Positions 8,015 to 16,193 of a stretch of 64,000 bases of DNA are shown here, piece by piece. The stretch spans positions 1 to 64,000 of the forward strand of contig NZ_VFTG01000007.1 of assembly GCF_006439355.1 (NCBI RefSeq). The letters are read 5' to 3'. Under the pieces are notes generated by a model. That model was not told the origin of the DNA and made no database searches. It saw only the letters and a program-made list of their open reading frames with translations. A program made the position numbers and the translations under genes. This DNA is from Mesorhizobium sp. B4-1-3. GTDB taxonomy: Bacteria; Pseudomonadota; Alphaproteobacteria; Rhizobiales; Rhizobiaceae. Each line of letters starts with the position of its first letter. The first letter of the stretch is position 1.

Positions 8015-8988
8015 ATTCACGCAACGTGGAAAAACAGGCGGCGGGCGGAACGCCCCTCACCTTCGCGGTGCTGGTCTTTCCCGGCTTTCCGATGATGGCG
8101 TTCTCCTCCGTCATCGAGCCGCTGCGCGCCGTCAATATCCTTGCCAAGCGCGATTGCTACCGCTGGGTGATCGTCGGCGCCGATCCCGGCACGGTCGAAG
8201 CCTCCAACGGCGTCGTGATCCAGCCCGGCTTTTCCGCGGCGGACGCGCCGAAGGTAGACCGCATCGTGGTGTGCTCCGGTGGCGACGCCGATTATGTCGT
8301 GGCCGATGAGGCGATGAGCTGGATCCGCAAAAGCCTGCGTGGCGGCGCGCATATCGGCGCTGTCGCGGACGCCGCCTTCTTCCTCGCCCGCGCCGGCCTG
8401 CTCGACGGCCATGCCTGCACCTTGCACTGGACAAGCCAAGCGGCCTTTACCGAGGCTTTCCCGGATATCGAGCTTCGGCGCGACCTCTTCGTCATCGACC
8501 GCAAGCGTTTTACGTCTGCCGGCGGCGTCGGCAGCCTCGACATGATGCTGGAGATCATCACGCGCGACTACGGCGCCGAAATCGCGGCAGGCGTCGCCGA
8601 ATGGTTCGTGCATTCGCCGCTGCGCTCCAGCGTCGACCGCAAGCTGATGCCGCTGAGGTTGCGCACCGGCGTCCAGAACGAACTGGTGCTGTCAGCAATC
8701 GCCATCATGGAGGACGCGGTCGAGGAGCGGCTCGGCATGGCGGAGCTGGCGGAACGGCTCGGCGTGTCGCCCGACAAGCTGGAGCGCAATTTCCGGGCTG
8801 AGCTGGATGTCTCGCCCAATGGATATTACCGGAGGCTGCGGCTGAAGCGGGCGGCCGATCTCTTGGCACATTCGACGCTGATGGTGCGCGACGTGGCTCT
8901 GGCCTGCGGGTTTGCGTCGATGTCGAGCTTTGCAAGGGCGTTTCGCGAGGAGCACGGGCACGCGCCGAAGGCGATGCGGAGGCATTAA
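8011..8988 (+). CDS. GlxA-type AraC-family regulator with DJ-1/PfpI-like sensor domain
   Basis: 325 residues. Residues about 17-185 form a DJ-1/PfpI-like (class I glutamine-amidotransferase-like) domain (FAVLVFPGFPMMAFSSVIEPLRA, then VVCSGGDAD). The C-terminal 100 residues carry two helix-turn-helix motifs of the AraC family (ELAERLGVSPDKLERNF and VRDVALACGFASMSSFARAF). In catalytic relatives the nucleophile elbow has a Cys. Here the corresponding block is GAVADAAFFLARAGLL with no Cys, so the domain should sense a ligand, not catalyse. Members of this family control catabolism of choline, carnitine, arginine and similar compounds. It lies upstream of and co-directional with the DddP-like cluster, its probable target. 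Confidence 0.88.
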   Translation: MNSRNVEKQAAGGTPLTFAVLVFPGFPMMAFSSVIEPLRAVNILAKRDCYRWVIVGADPGTVEASNGVVIQPGFSAADAPKVDRIVVCSGGDADYVVADEAMSWIRKSLRGGAHIGAVADAAFFLARAGLLDGHACTLHWTSQAAFTEAFPDIELRRDLFVIDRKRFTSAGGVGSLDMMLEIITRDYGAEIAAGVAEWFVHSPLRSSVDRKLMPLRLRTGVQNELVLSAIAIMEDAVEERLGMAELAERLGVSPDKLERNFRAELDVSPNGYYRRLRLKRAADLLAHSTLMVRDVALACGFASMSSFARAFREEHGHAPKAMRRH

Positions 8989-9136
8989 GTGGCGCGCGCT
9001 GCTGCGCGATGAAACGCAGGCGGGAATGATCACGGCGCCGCTCGTTCGCCGTGCGGCATCCGGCACGACAATCGCGGAATTCCGCACAAGCTGAAAACCC
9101 TGCCCGGCTATGGTCTCCGCAACAGGAGACCTTCTG

Positions 9137-10435
9137 ATGAGCATCGTCGTATTCGATCCCGACAGCACCGAGGATGTGGACTTCAAGGACCGCATGCGCC
9201 ACCCGGCCGCTGCCGATCCGGCCGGAGGCATGTGGCTATCCGACACCGAGCCGTCCTTCATCGACGCCGATGCGCTGCGCAAGGGGCGGTTGGCCAAGCT
9301 GCGCGCCTGGATGCGCGAGGCGGGCTATGGCGGCGTCGTTTTGTTCGATCCCTATAACCAGCGCTACGCCACCGGCTCGCGCAACATGTTCGGCTATTTC
9401 CTGCGCAACTCGACGCGGTACTTCTTCATCCCGACCGAAGGGCCGATCGTGCTGTTCGAATATCCGCAGAGCTACCACGTCTCCATGGTGCTCGACACGA
9501 TCGACGAGGCGCGGCCATCCAAGCTCGTCTGGTCTTCCGTCTCCGGCCGCGACGACGAGACGGCCGGGCCGTTCGCCGACGAGATCACCGAGTTGCTCAA
9601 GAAGCATGGCGGCGGCTCGATGAAGCTCGGCCTCGACCGCTGCAGCCATCTGCAGGCGCTGGCGCTCGAAAAGCGCGGCTGCGAGGTCAAGGACTGCCAG
9701 GGCGAGATCCTGGCGGTGCGCGCGGTCAAGACGCCCGAAGAGGTAAAATGCCTGCTGGCCTCGATGGCCGGCGCCGAGGCCGCGGTGGCAGCGGTGCGCG
9801 AGGCGATCAAGCCAGGCGTTTCCGAAAACGAGCTCTTCGCCATCATGTATCACGAGGTGATCCGCCAGGGCGGCGAGTTCATCGAGACCCGCCTGCTCAC
9901 ATCCGGGCAGCGCACCAATCCGTGGTTCAACGAGGCGAGCGGTCGCAAGATCAGGCCGGGCGAGCTGGTCGCGCTCGATACCGACACGATCGGCTGCTAC
10001 GGATATTATTCCGACTTCTCGCGCACTTTCCGCTGCGGCCCGGGCAAGCCGACGCCCTATCAGAAATCGCTCTATCGCATGGCGCACGACCAGGTGCAGC
10101 ACAACATCTCGATCGTCAAGCCCGGCATGGCCTTCCGCGAGATCGCCGAGAAGGCATGGAAGATCCCCGACCGTTTTGTGGACCAGCGCTACACTTCGGT
10201 TATGCACGGCGTCGGCATGCATGGCGAGACGCCGTTCATCGCCCATTCGATGGACTACGAGACCTATGGCCGAGACGGCATCATCGTGCCGGGTATGGTG
10301 GTCAGCGTCGAAAGCTATATCGGCGAGAAAGGCGGCCGCGAGGGCGTCAAGCTGGAGGACGAGATCCTGATCACCGAGACCGGCACGGAACTGCTTTCGC
10401 GCTTTCCGTATGAAGACGAATTTCTTGACAAGTAG
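9137..10435 (+). CDS. M24-family metalloenzyme of the DddP-like subgroup
   Basis: 432 residues with a creatinase-like N-terminal domain (about 1-200) and a pita-bread M24 domain. Candidate metal ligands are Asp281, Asp283, Asp293, His357, Glu392 and Glu407. Their spacing (2, 10, 64, 35, 15) equals that of the DMSP lyase DddP as I remember it. The blocks GGEFIETRLLTSGQRTNPWF and EDEILITE also resemble DddP. Tyr352 aligns with a DddP active-site Tyr, but the Asp proposed as DddP catalytic base corresponds to Gly363 here. So DMSP cleavage is doubtful and the substrate is open. Start ATG at 9137 has GGAGACC five bases upstream. It is the first gene of a likely three-gene operon. Confidence 0.82.
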   Translation: MSIVVFDPDSTEDVDFKDRMRHPAAADPAGGMWLSDTEPSFIDADALRKGRLAKLRAWMREAGYGGVVLFDPYNQRYATGSRNMFGYFLRNSTRYFFIPTEGPIVLFEYPQSYHVSMVLDTIDEARPSKLVWSSVSGRDDETAGPFADEITELLKKHGGGSMKLGLDRCSHLQALALEKRGCEVKDCQGEILAVRAVKTPEEVKCLLASMAGAEAAVAAVREAIKPGVSENELFAIMYHEVIRQGGEFIETRLLTSGQRTNPWFNEASGRKIRPGELVALDTDTIGCYGYYSDFSRTFRCGPGKPTPYQKSLYRMAHDQVQHNISIVKPGMAFREIAEKAWKIPDRFVDQRYTSVMHGVGMHGETPFIAHSMDYETYGRDGIIVPGMVVSVESYIGEKGGREGVKLEDEILITETGTELLSRFPYEDEFLDK

Positions 10436-10461
10436 CGCCCACACATCGACAGCACATTCCA

Positions 10462-11139
10462 ATGAAAACGCCCATTTCAATCCGGCGCGGCACGGTGGCC
10501 GCGGTGTTCATCGATCTCCAGGAGGAGCATCGCAAGGACAAGCGCTATCTGGTCGAGGGATTTGGCGATATCCTCGCCAATGTGCAGCGCCTGCAAGAGG
10601 CGGCGCGGCGGAATTTCGTGCCGCTCTATCACTGGGCCTATATCGTCGACCTCGCCGAGGCGCGGCCATTTCATCCGGTCGACGAAAGCGGCAAGTCGGC
10701 CTTTTCCGACAAGGACGATCCGCTGACGGCGATCTGCCACGAAGTGGCGCCGCAAGGTGGCGAAGTGATGCTGGTCAAGCAGGAAGCCAGCGCTTTCGGC
10801 AGGAACGATTTCGCCGACAAGCTCAAGGCCTCCGGCATCGAATGGCTGGTGATTGCCGGCGTCTGGACCGAGGCCTGCATCGACGCCACGGTGAAGGACG
10901 CGGTGGCGCGCGGCTTTCGCGTGCTTTTGGTCAAGGACGCCTGCGGCAGCGCGAGCGCCGCCATGCATCAGACCGGCATCCTCAACCTCGCCAACCGGCT
11001 CTATGGCGGCGCCGTCGCCAACACGCTCGATGCCTGCCGGCTGATGGCCGGCGACACTGTGAACGTCTGGCAGGTCGAGGGCTCGGTGCCGCTGCGCTTC
11101 ACCTTCGACAACGCGGCGCGGCTTTACGCCGAGCTATGA
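10462..11139 (+). CDS. Isochorismatase-family cysteine hydrolase
   Basis: 225 residues with the Asp-Lys-Cys catalytic triad of the family: Asp18 (FIDLQ), Lys106 (VKQEASAF) and Cys139 (GVWTEACIDATV), the last preceded by the usual nonproline cis-peptide region. Such enzymes hydrolyse amides, N-carbamoyl compounds, ureido compounds or isochorismate. The exact substrate cannot be read. It starts 26 bp after the DddP-like gene, and its stop overlaps the start of the alpha/beta hydrolase (ATGA). Neighbourhood suggests a stepwise breakdown of a small amide- or ester-containing compound. Confidence 0.88.
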   Translation: MKTPISIRRGTVAAVFIDLQEEHRKDKRYLVEGFGDILANVQRLQEAARRNFVPLYHWAYIVDLAEARPFHPVDESGKSAFSDKDDPLTAICHEVAPQGGEVMLVKQEASAFGRNDFADKLKASGIEWLVIAGVWTEACIDATVKDAVARGFRVLLVKDACGSASAAMHQTGILNLANRLYGGAVANTLDACRLMAGDTVNVWQVEGSVPLRFTFDNAARLYAEL

Positions 11140-12113
11140 CGGCAGTGGCCGGCGACCCAACCGATCCGGCGAGCCGCGGCAAATATGCCGACCGGCTGGA
11201 TCCGGAACTCTGGGACTATATCGACCGGGTCAACAGCTGGTACCCGCCCGAGATCGTCGCCGCGCCCATTGTCGAGCAGCGCATGGTCTACGACCGGATG
11301 TGCGTGGCCTTTCACCAAGGACATCCCGAAGGCGTGACGACCAGCGACGGTCTTGTCGCCACGGCGGCGCATACTATCCCGGTGCGGCGCTATCGCATGG
11401 TGGGCAACGCTGCAGCGGCGATCGTCGTCTATTATCACGGCGGCGGCTTCGTGCTCGGCAATCTCGACAGCCATGACGACATCTGCGCCGAGATCTGCGC
11501 CGGCACCGGGTTCGAGGTGGTCTCCGTCGACTACCGCCTGGCGCCGGAGCATCTTCATCCCGCCTCCTTCGACGATGCTTTTGCGGCGTTCAAATGGGCC
11601 GCCTCGACCAGCGCGCTGCCGATCGTGCTTTGCGGCGAAAGCGCCGGCGGTAACCTGGCCGCGGCAGTGGCGCAAGCGACGCGCCGGCAGGAACGGGACG
11701 CCGTTGGCCAGGTGCTGATTTATCCCGGTCTGGGCGGCGACGAAACCTGGCGCTCCTATGTCGAGCATGCAGAGGCGCCGCTGCTCAGCGTCAGCGACAT
11801 CGAGTTCTACCGGCGTATCCGCTCCGCGCCCGGGCAATCACAGGACGATCCAACGTTCTCGCCGCTCAGGGACCGCGATTTCTCCGGCCTGCCGCCGACG
11901 ATCATCGTCACCGCCGAATGCGATCCGCTGTCCTCCGACGGCGAAGTCTACCGCGACCGCATCCTCGCCGCCGGCGGGCAAGCGTGGTGGCGCGAGGAGC
12001 CGAGGCTGGTACACAGTTTTCTGCGGGCAAGGCCGACCGTTCCGCGCGCGGCGGAGGCGTTCGCGAGGATTGTTGCTGATGTTCACGCGCTCGGCGCAGC
12101 GACGGAGCGCTGA
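11136..12113 (+). CDS. Alpha/beta hydrolase fold-3 (HSL-type esterase)
   Basis: 325 residues. The oxyanion-hole motif HGGGFVLGN (His101) and the nucleophile elbow GESAGGN (Ser169) identify the hormone-sensitive-lipase family. The acid and base are probably Asp in AECDPLSSDG and His in RLVHSF near the C terminus. It is a cytosolic carboxylesterase/amidase-type enzyme with unknown substrate. The ATG overlaps the stop of the isochorismatase-like gene, which implies translational coupling. A 425-bp gap with a palindromic element separates it from the binding-protein gene downstream. Confidence 0.88.
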   Translation: MTAVAGDPTDPASRGKYADRLDPELWDYIDRVNSWYPPEIVAAPIVEQRMVYDRMCVAFHQGHPEGVTTSDGLVATAAHTIPVRRYRMVGNAAAAIVVYYHGGGFVLGNLDSHDDICAEICAGTGFEVVSVDYRLAPEHLHPASFDDAFAAFKWAASTSALPIVLCGESAGGNLAAAVAQATRRQERDAVGQVLIYPGLGGDETWRSYVEHAEAPLLSVSDIEFYRRIRSAPGQSQDDPTFSPLRDRDFSGLPPTIIVTAECDPLSSDGEVYRDRILAAGGQAWWREEPRLVHSFLRARPTVPRAAEAFARIVADVHALGAATER

Positions 12114-12189
12114 TCTTTCCCCTGGAGTCTTGAGAGAGAGATCCTGCAGGGCAGAGAGCCGGTGAAGGATCGCGGCCCCGGAAGATCAA

Positions 12190-12321
12190 GGTTCCTCGCC
12201 GCAAGAAGTGGGGAGAGGTGGCTCGGCGAAGCCGAGACGGAGAGGAGAGCGCCCTACGAAGGCCCCCTCTCCGTCCGCTTCGCGGCCACCTCTCCCCCGC
12301 CTTCGGCGGGGGTGAGGAACC
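12190..12321. repeat. Palindromic intergenic element (132 bp)
   Basis: Outer arms GGTTCCTC (12190-12197) and GAGGAACC (12314-12321) enclose nested inverted sequence: GGGAGAGGTGGC pairs with GCCACCTCTCCC, plus small hairpins such as CTCGGCGAAGCCGAG. The whole could fold into one long cruciform. It resembles palindromic elements scattered between genes in Mesorhizobium. The rest of the 12114-12538 gap shows no gene. Confidence 0.75.
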
Positions 12322-12538
12322 TAAGCTTGGTTACCTGCGGAACAGCGCACAAGAACTGCGGAAAACCAAACATTTCCTCGCCGAAAGCGGACCTATCATC
12401 CGCTGGCAGGCAACGGCGCCCTGGCGGTCGCATCCGTCCCCGCGCCTGGCGATCCCGGGGCGACCGTTGGCTTCGTGCAAGTGCTCGCCCCAACAGACCG
12501 CCGCGCGGGCAACGTGCGCCAACACAGAGGGAACGACG

Positions 12539-14179
12539 ATGAAATTCATGCTGACCGACAGAAAATTGCACCCGCGCGCTAGGCCGATCGCCGACGATTT
12601 CAAGAAGGGCGCGATCAGCCGGCGCGAATACCTGGCGCTGATGGCCGGCTTCGGCGTCAGCGCCGCCGGCGCGATGGCGCTGGGCGGAATCGCTCCCTCG
12701 CCTGCCCGCGCCGCCGAGCCGAAAAAGGGCGGCATGCTGCGTGTGGCGATGAACGTCAAAGGCTTCAAGGATCCACGCACCTTCGACGGCGTCGAGATGT
12801 CGAATGTCGCGCGCCAGTGCAACGAATATCTGGTGCGCTGGAACACAGACTTTTCTTTCGAGCCCTGGCTGTTGGAAAGTTGGGAGACCAGCGATGACGC
12901 CAAGACGATCACACTTCACGTGCGCAAGGGCATCACCTGGTCGAACGGTGACACTTTCAACGCCGACGACGTGATCCACAACCTCAACCGCTGGTGCGAT
13001 GCCTCGGTCGCCGGCAATTCGGTCGCCGCCCGCATGGGCGCGCTGGTCAACGCCGACACCAAGAAGCCGGTCGACGGCGGCATTCAGAAGGTCGACGACT
13101 ACACCGTCAAGCTCAACCTGCCCAAGCCCGACATCTCGCTGATCGCCGGCATGGCCGACTATCCGGCGCTGATCATGCACCGCTCCTATGAGGGCGATGC
13201 CGACCCGAAGACGGCTTTGGCCATCACGACCGGTCCGTGCGACCTGGTGAGTTGGGACGCCGAGACCGGCGCGGAGGTGAAGCGCAAGGACAAGCCCTGG
13301 TGGAAGGGCGAATTCTACCTCGACGGCATCAAATGGGTCGACTACGGCTCCGACCCCAACGCCACGCTGTCGGCCTTCGAATCCGGCGAGATCGACACCG
13401 ACCACGAAACCGCGTCGGATGCCGTATCGCAGACCGAAAAGATGGGCCTGCAGAATTCCGAGATCGCCACCGGCTCCACCATCGTGGCGCGCTTCAATGT
13501 CTCCAACGCGCCTTATGACGACATCAAGGTGCGCCGCGCAGCCCAGCTGGCCGTCGACAATGCGGCGGTGCTGAAGCTCGGCATCGACGGGCGCGGAAAA
13601 CCCGCCGACAACCACCATGTCGGCCCCATGCATCCGGAATTCGCCGATATCGGCCCGGCTAAACCCGATGTCGAACAGGCCAAGAAGCTGATGTCGGAAT
13701 CCGGCAAAGCCGACCACGAATATGAGCTGATCTCGGTCGACATCGAATGGCAAAAGAGCACCGCCGACGCGATCGCGGCGCAGATCCGCGAGGCAGGCTT
13801 CAAGATCAAGCGGACCGTGCTGCCGGCCGCCACCTTCTGGAACGATTGGGCCAAGTTCCCTTATTCCTGCACCGAATGGCTCGGCCGCCCGCTCGGCGTC
13901 CAGGTGCTGGCTTTGGCCTATAAATCGGGCGCGGCCTGGAACGAAAGCGCCTATGCGAACAAGGAGTTCGACGAGCTGCTCGACAAGGCGCTGGCGACAC
14001 CGGACGCGGCCCAGCGCAAGGAGATCATGGCCAAGATCGAGACCAATTTGCGCGATAGCGGCATCATCATCCAGCCCTACTGGCGCTCGGTCTACCGCAC
14101 CTATCGCAAGGGCGTGCAGGGCTGCGAACAGCATCAGGCCCTCGAGCAGCATTTCGAGAAAGTCTGGCTGGAGTCCTGA
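12539..14179 (+). CDS. Tat-exported family-5 (peptide/nickel-type) ABC substrate-binding protein
   Basis: 546 residues. The N terminus carries a twin-arginine signal ([13 protein letters not shown], hydrophobic run, ending SPARAAE), so the protein is likely exported folded to the periplasm. The rest is an SBP_bac_5 protein: [25 protein letters not shown] is the family signature, and the C-terminal lobe has the usual two-lobed composition. Ligands of the family are oligopeptides, opines, glycosides or similar compounds. Start ATG at 12539 follows GAGGGAACG. No permease or ATPase gene follows: a strong hairpin comes directly after the stop, then a gene relic. It either uses a transporter encoded elsewhere or has lost its operon. 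Confidence 0.9.
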   Translation: MKFMLTDRKLHPRARPIADDFKKGAISRREYLALMAGFGVSAAGAMALGGIAPSPARAAEPKKGGMLRVAMNVKGFKDPRTFDGVEMSNVARQCNEYLVRWNTDFSFEPWLLESWETSDDAKTITLHVRKGITWSNGDTFNADDVIHNLNRWCDASVAGNSVAARMGALVNADTKKPVDGGIQKVDDYTVKLNLPKPDISLIAGMADYPALIMHRSYEGDADPKTALAITTGPCDLVSWDAETGAEVKRKDKPWWKGEFYLDGIKWVDYGSDPNATLSAFESGEIDTDHETASDAVSQTEKMGLQNSEIATGSTIVARFNVSNAPYDDIKVRRAAQLAVDNAAVLKLGIDGRGKPADNHHVGPMHPEFADIGPAKPDVEQAKKLMSESGKADHEYELISVDIEWQKSTADAIAAQIREAGFKIKRTVLPAATFWNDWAKFPYSCTEWLGRPLGVQVLALAYKSGAAWNESAYANKEFDELLDKALATPDAAQRKEIMAKIETNLRDSGIIIQPYWRSVYRTYRKGVQGCEQHQALEQHFEKVWLES

Positions 14180-14193
14180 TCCTCCCAGGACTG

Positions 14194-14229
14194 AGCGGCC
14201 GGCGCGACCTTCCAGTCGCGTCGGCCGCT
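14194..14229 (+). terminator. Terminator-like hairpin after the binding-protein gene
   Basis: 15-bp arms AGCGGCCGGCGCGAC and GTCGCGTCGGCCGCT with one wobble pair and a 6-nt loop, 15 bp after the stop codon. No long T-run follows, but the stem is very stable. Confidence 0.75.
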
Positions 14230-14316
14230 TGCCATTGCCAAGCGATTGCCTTTCAGCTCAGATTGCGCGGGCCCTCCCCGCCGGCGCGGAATCTCAAGAC
14301 CGGCGCGCCGGCGCGG

Positions 14317-14490
14317 AATTCCGATGTAATCGAGGCGCTGGAGATGTGCGAACGTCCGATCCGGCTGTCGGACGAGGCAGGTACCGCGTCCCACCCGGCC
14401 GCCCTGCATTTGCATATTCACCTGCTCGAAATGTCGACGCAGCCCGAACTCGGCATGCGCTCGGCGGAGAGGCGGGCGCGCTGCGACGTT
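14317..14490 (+). pseudogene. Fragment of a TPR-type protein gene
   Basis: One frame reads HPAALHLHIHLLEMSTQPE and then degenerate sequence (RSAERRARCDVP). This resembles the conserved block of a family of bacterial TPR-like proteins, where His-Pro-Gly-x-x-His-x-Tyr-Ile-His is followed by Met-Glu-x-Ser-x-x-Pro-Glu. Nothing like the rest of that ~500-residue family is present, there is no start signal, and the similarity fades within 60 residues. I therefore read it as a gene remnant. The flanks 14230-14316 and 14491-14560 hold no gene. Confidence 0.45.
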
Positions 14491-14503
14491 CCCTACGAAG
14501 GCC

Positions 14504-14522
14504 CGGCCGGAATCTCCGGCCG
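14504..14522 (-). terminator. Hairpin downstream of the membrane-protein gene
   Basis: Perfect 7-bp arms CGGCCGG and CCGGCCG with a 5-nt loop, about 40 bp beyond the stop of the minus-strand membrane gene. Placement suits a terminator, but no T-run is present. Confidence 0.4.
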
Positions 14523-14560
14523 CGCAGGATTGCCCATGCCTTGAAGCCGATCCTTGCGGT

Positions 14561-15424
14561 CTACGAGAAGATCTCCGCCAGCTCGTCGACACTGGTGCCT
14601 TCCTTGACCCGACGCAGCTCGACATAGGTGACCGCGATAGCCACCGAGATCACCGCGGAGAAGATGGTCGACAGCAGACTGCTGCCGACCGCGCCAACGA
14701 TGATCCCCCTGGTGGTAACTCCGCCGCTCAGCACGGCAGCTTGGAACAGCAAGGTGAAAATTACCTGAAGCGCCATTGCCGCTATGCCGATGACCAGAAA
14801 CAGGAAGAATATCCGCCAGCGGCTTCCCTTCGTCAGAGTTCTGCTTCGTGAAATCGCGGCGAAGACACCGGGTCTTTCCTGCACCACGACGGGCACAGCG
14901 ACCGATATGCTGATCAACCACATAGCTATGGGAACCATGCCCAGAAGCGCGATAACCCCGCCAACGATCGGTATGATCATTGCGACGACACCGAGCACTA
15001 ATACCGCCAAAACCAATGCAAGAATGATTACGAGGCCAGTTCCAAGCGTGGGAAAGAAACTGCGCAGCGCGATCTGTATGCAGTCGCCAATTGCCGGGCG
15101 CTTGCCGTTCAGATCCTCGATTGTGGCTCGCACCAGCGCAGCTTGCGCGAGAAAAGCCAGGGCCAGAAGGACCAGACCAGCGACTAGCGAAACAACACCG
15201 TAAGTCCCTATGGTCGACCTTTCGAAGGTGGCGATATCGCCGCTGCCTGTCATCCTGGCAACCTGCGTGAAGTTCCAGATATTGTATAACAGCGCAGGCA
15301 GCATCGAAAAAAGGCCGACGATAGCCGTTAACGTAGCGAAGCTGCGACCGATAACCGAAAAAGTATTGCTAAAAGCCCGGCCGATGCTGAATGTCTCCGA
15401 GCGGCCGCTCGCTATGGAAGCCAT
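14561..15424 (-). CDS. Six-helix integral membrane protein of unknown function
   Basis: 287 residues with about six long hydrophobic helices (for example FATLTAIVGLFSMLPALLYNIW, VSLVAGLVLLALAFLAQAALV, VIILALVLAVLVLGVVAMII). Between helices lie short amphipathic segments including FAAISRSRTLTKGSRWRIFFLFL. That Arg-rich loop plus long helices resembles the glycerophosphodiester phosphodiesterase membrane-domain-like/DUF975-type proteins, which have no firm function. Start at the ATG at 15424, preceded by GGGGGAT. It diverges from the MoxR operon (142-bp gap), so a shared promoter region is possible. Base usage is somewhat more AT-rich than its neighbours, which hints at a separate origin. Confidence 0.7.
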   Translation of the reverse strand: MASIASGRSETFSIGRAFSNTFSVIGRSFATLTAIVGLFSMLPALLYNIWNFTQVARMTGSGDIATFERSTIGTYGVVSLVAGLVLLALAFLAQAALVRATIEDLNGKRPAIGDCIQIALRSFFPTLGTGLVIILALVLAVLVLGVVAMIIPIVGGVIALLGMVPIAMWLISISVAVPVVVQERPGVFAAISRSRTLTKGSRWRIFFLFLVIGIAAMALQVIFTLLFQAAVLSGGVTTRGIIVGAVGSSLLSTIFSAVISVAIAVTYVELRRVKEGTSVDELAEIFS

Positions 15425-15566
15425 TTTTGTATCCCCCGCTACTTTAAATCGAAAAATTGGAAAGTATAAACCACCAACATTGATACTTGCGGCTGGGCCC
15501 GCTTGCAATTGTCATGGCGTATTGCCAGTGTCGGCCCCGAACCGCAGGTTGCAGGGGAACGAGCGG

Positions 15567-16193
15567 GTGACGGCCGCAGGGACGGAAGACGCCGGACGGC
15601 TGGCGCAGTTGCACAAGCAACTGCTGGCCGACGATTCGATCCAGTTCGGGCTGCCGGCCTATGTGCGGTCCGAGCCTCCCGAATGGCTGAAGCCGTTTCT
15701 GGACGGCCTGGCGAAGCTCGGTCCGTATATGATCTACCTGTTCTGGGGCGCGGTGATCACCGGCGTCGCGATCATCGCTTTCCTGCTTCTCCTCGAGGCC
15801 AAAGGCATTGCCTGGCGCCTGCCCTGGCGGCGCAAACGCGAAGAGACCGAAGCGAAGGAGGAATGGCGCCCTGACGCGGAAGCTGCCCAGATCCTGCTCT
15901 CCGAGGCCGATGCGCTTGCCGCACGCGGGGAATATGACGAGGCGGTGCATCTTCTGTTGCGCCGCAGCGTCGCCGACATCGCCACGCGATTGCCCGATTT
16001 CCTTCGCCCGTCGCTGACCGCACGCGACATCGCGGCGGCGGGGTCGATCCCCACCCGGCCCCGCGCCGCCTTCAGAGAGATCGCGCGCATCGTCGAGGCG
16101 GCCTTGTTTGCCCGGCGTCCGGTCGGCGCCGAGGGCTGGCGGCAGGCGCGGGACGCCTATGAGCGTTTCGCCTTCCGGGACGCCTGGGCATGA
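15567..16193 (+). CDS. DUF4129-type membrane protein, first gene of MoxR operon
   Basis: 208 residues: a cytoplasm- or periplasm-facing N-terminal segment (QLLADDSIQFGLPAYVRSEP), one strong transmembrane helix (YMIYLFWGAVITGVAIIAFLLLL), a basic stop-transfer (RRKREETEAK) and a C-terminal helical domain (AALFARRPVGAEGWRQARDAYERF) typical of DUF4129. DUF4129 domains sit next to transglutaminase-like proteins and MoxR/DUF58 genes. Start chosen: GTG at 15567 after AGGGGAAC; upstream in-frame sequence is antisense to the membrane gene. Its stop overlaps the next ATG by 4 bp, the first of a chain of overlaps running to 21786. Confidence 0.75.
   Translation: MTAAGTEDAGRLAQLHKQLLADDSIQFGLPAYVRSEPPEWLKPFLDGLAKLGPYMIYLFWGAVITGVAIIAFLLLLEAKGIAWRLPWRRKREETEAKEEWRPDAEAAQILLSEADALAARGEYDEAVHLLLRRSVADIATRLPDFLRPSLTARDIAAAGSIPTRPRAAFREIARIVEAALFARRPVGAEGWRQARDAYERFAFRDAWA

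Noticed and set aside
9137..10435. Straight annotation as DMSP lyase dddP
   Set aside because: Metal ligands agree but the proposed catalytic Asp is Gly, and the neighbours are not those of DMSP metabolism.
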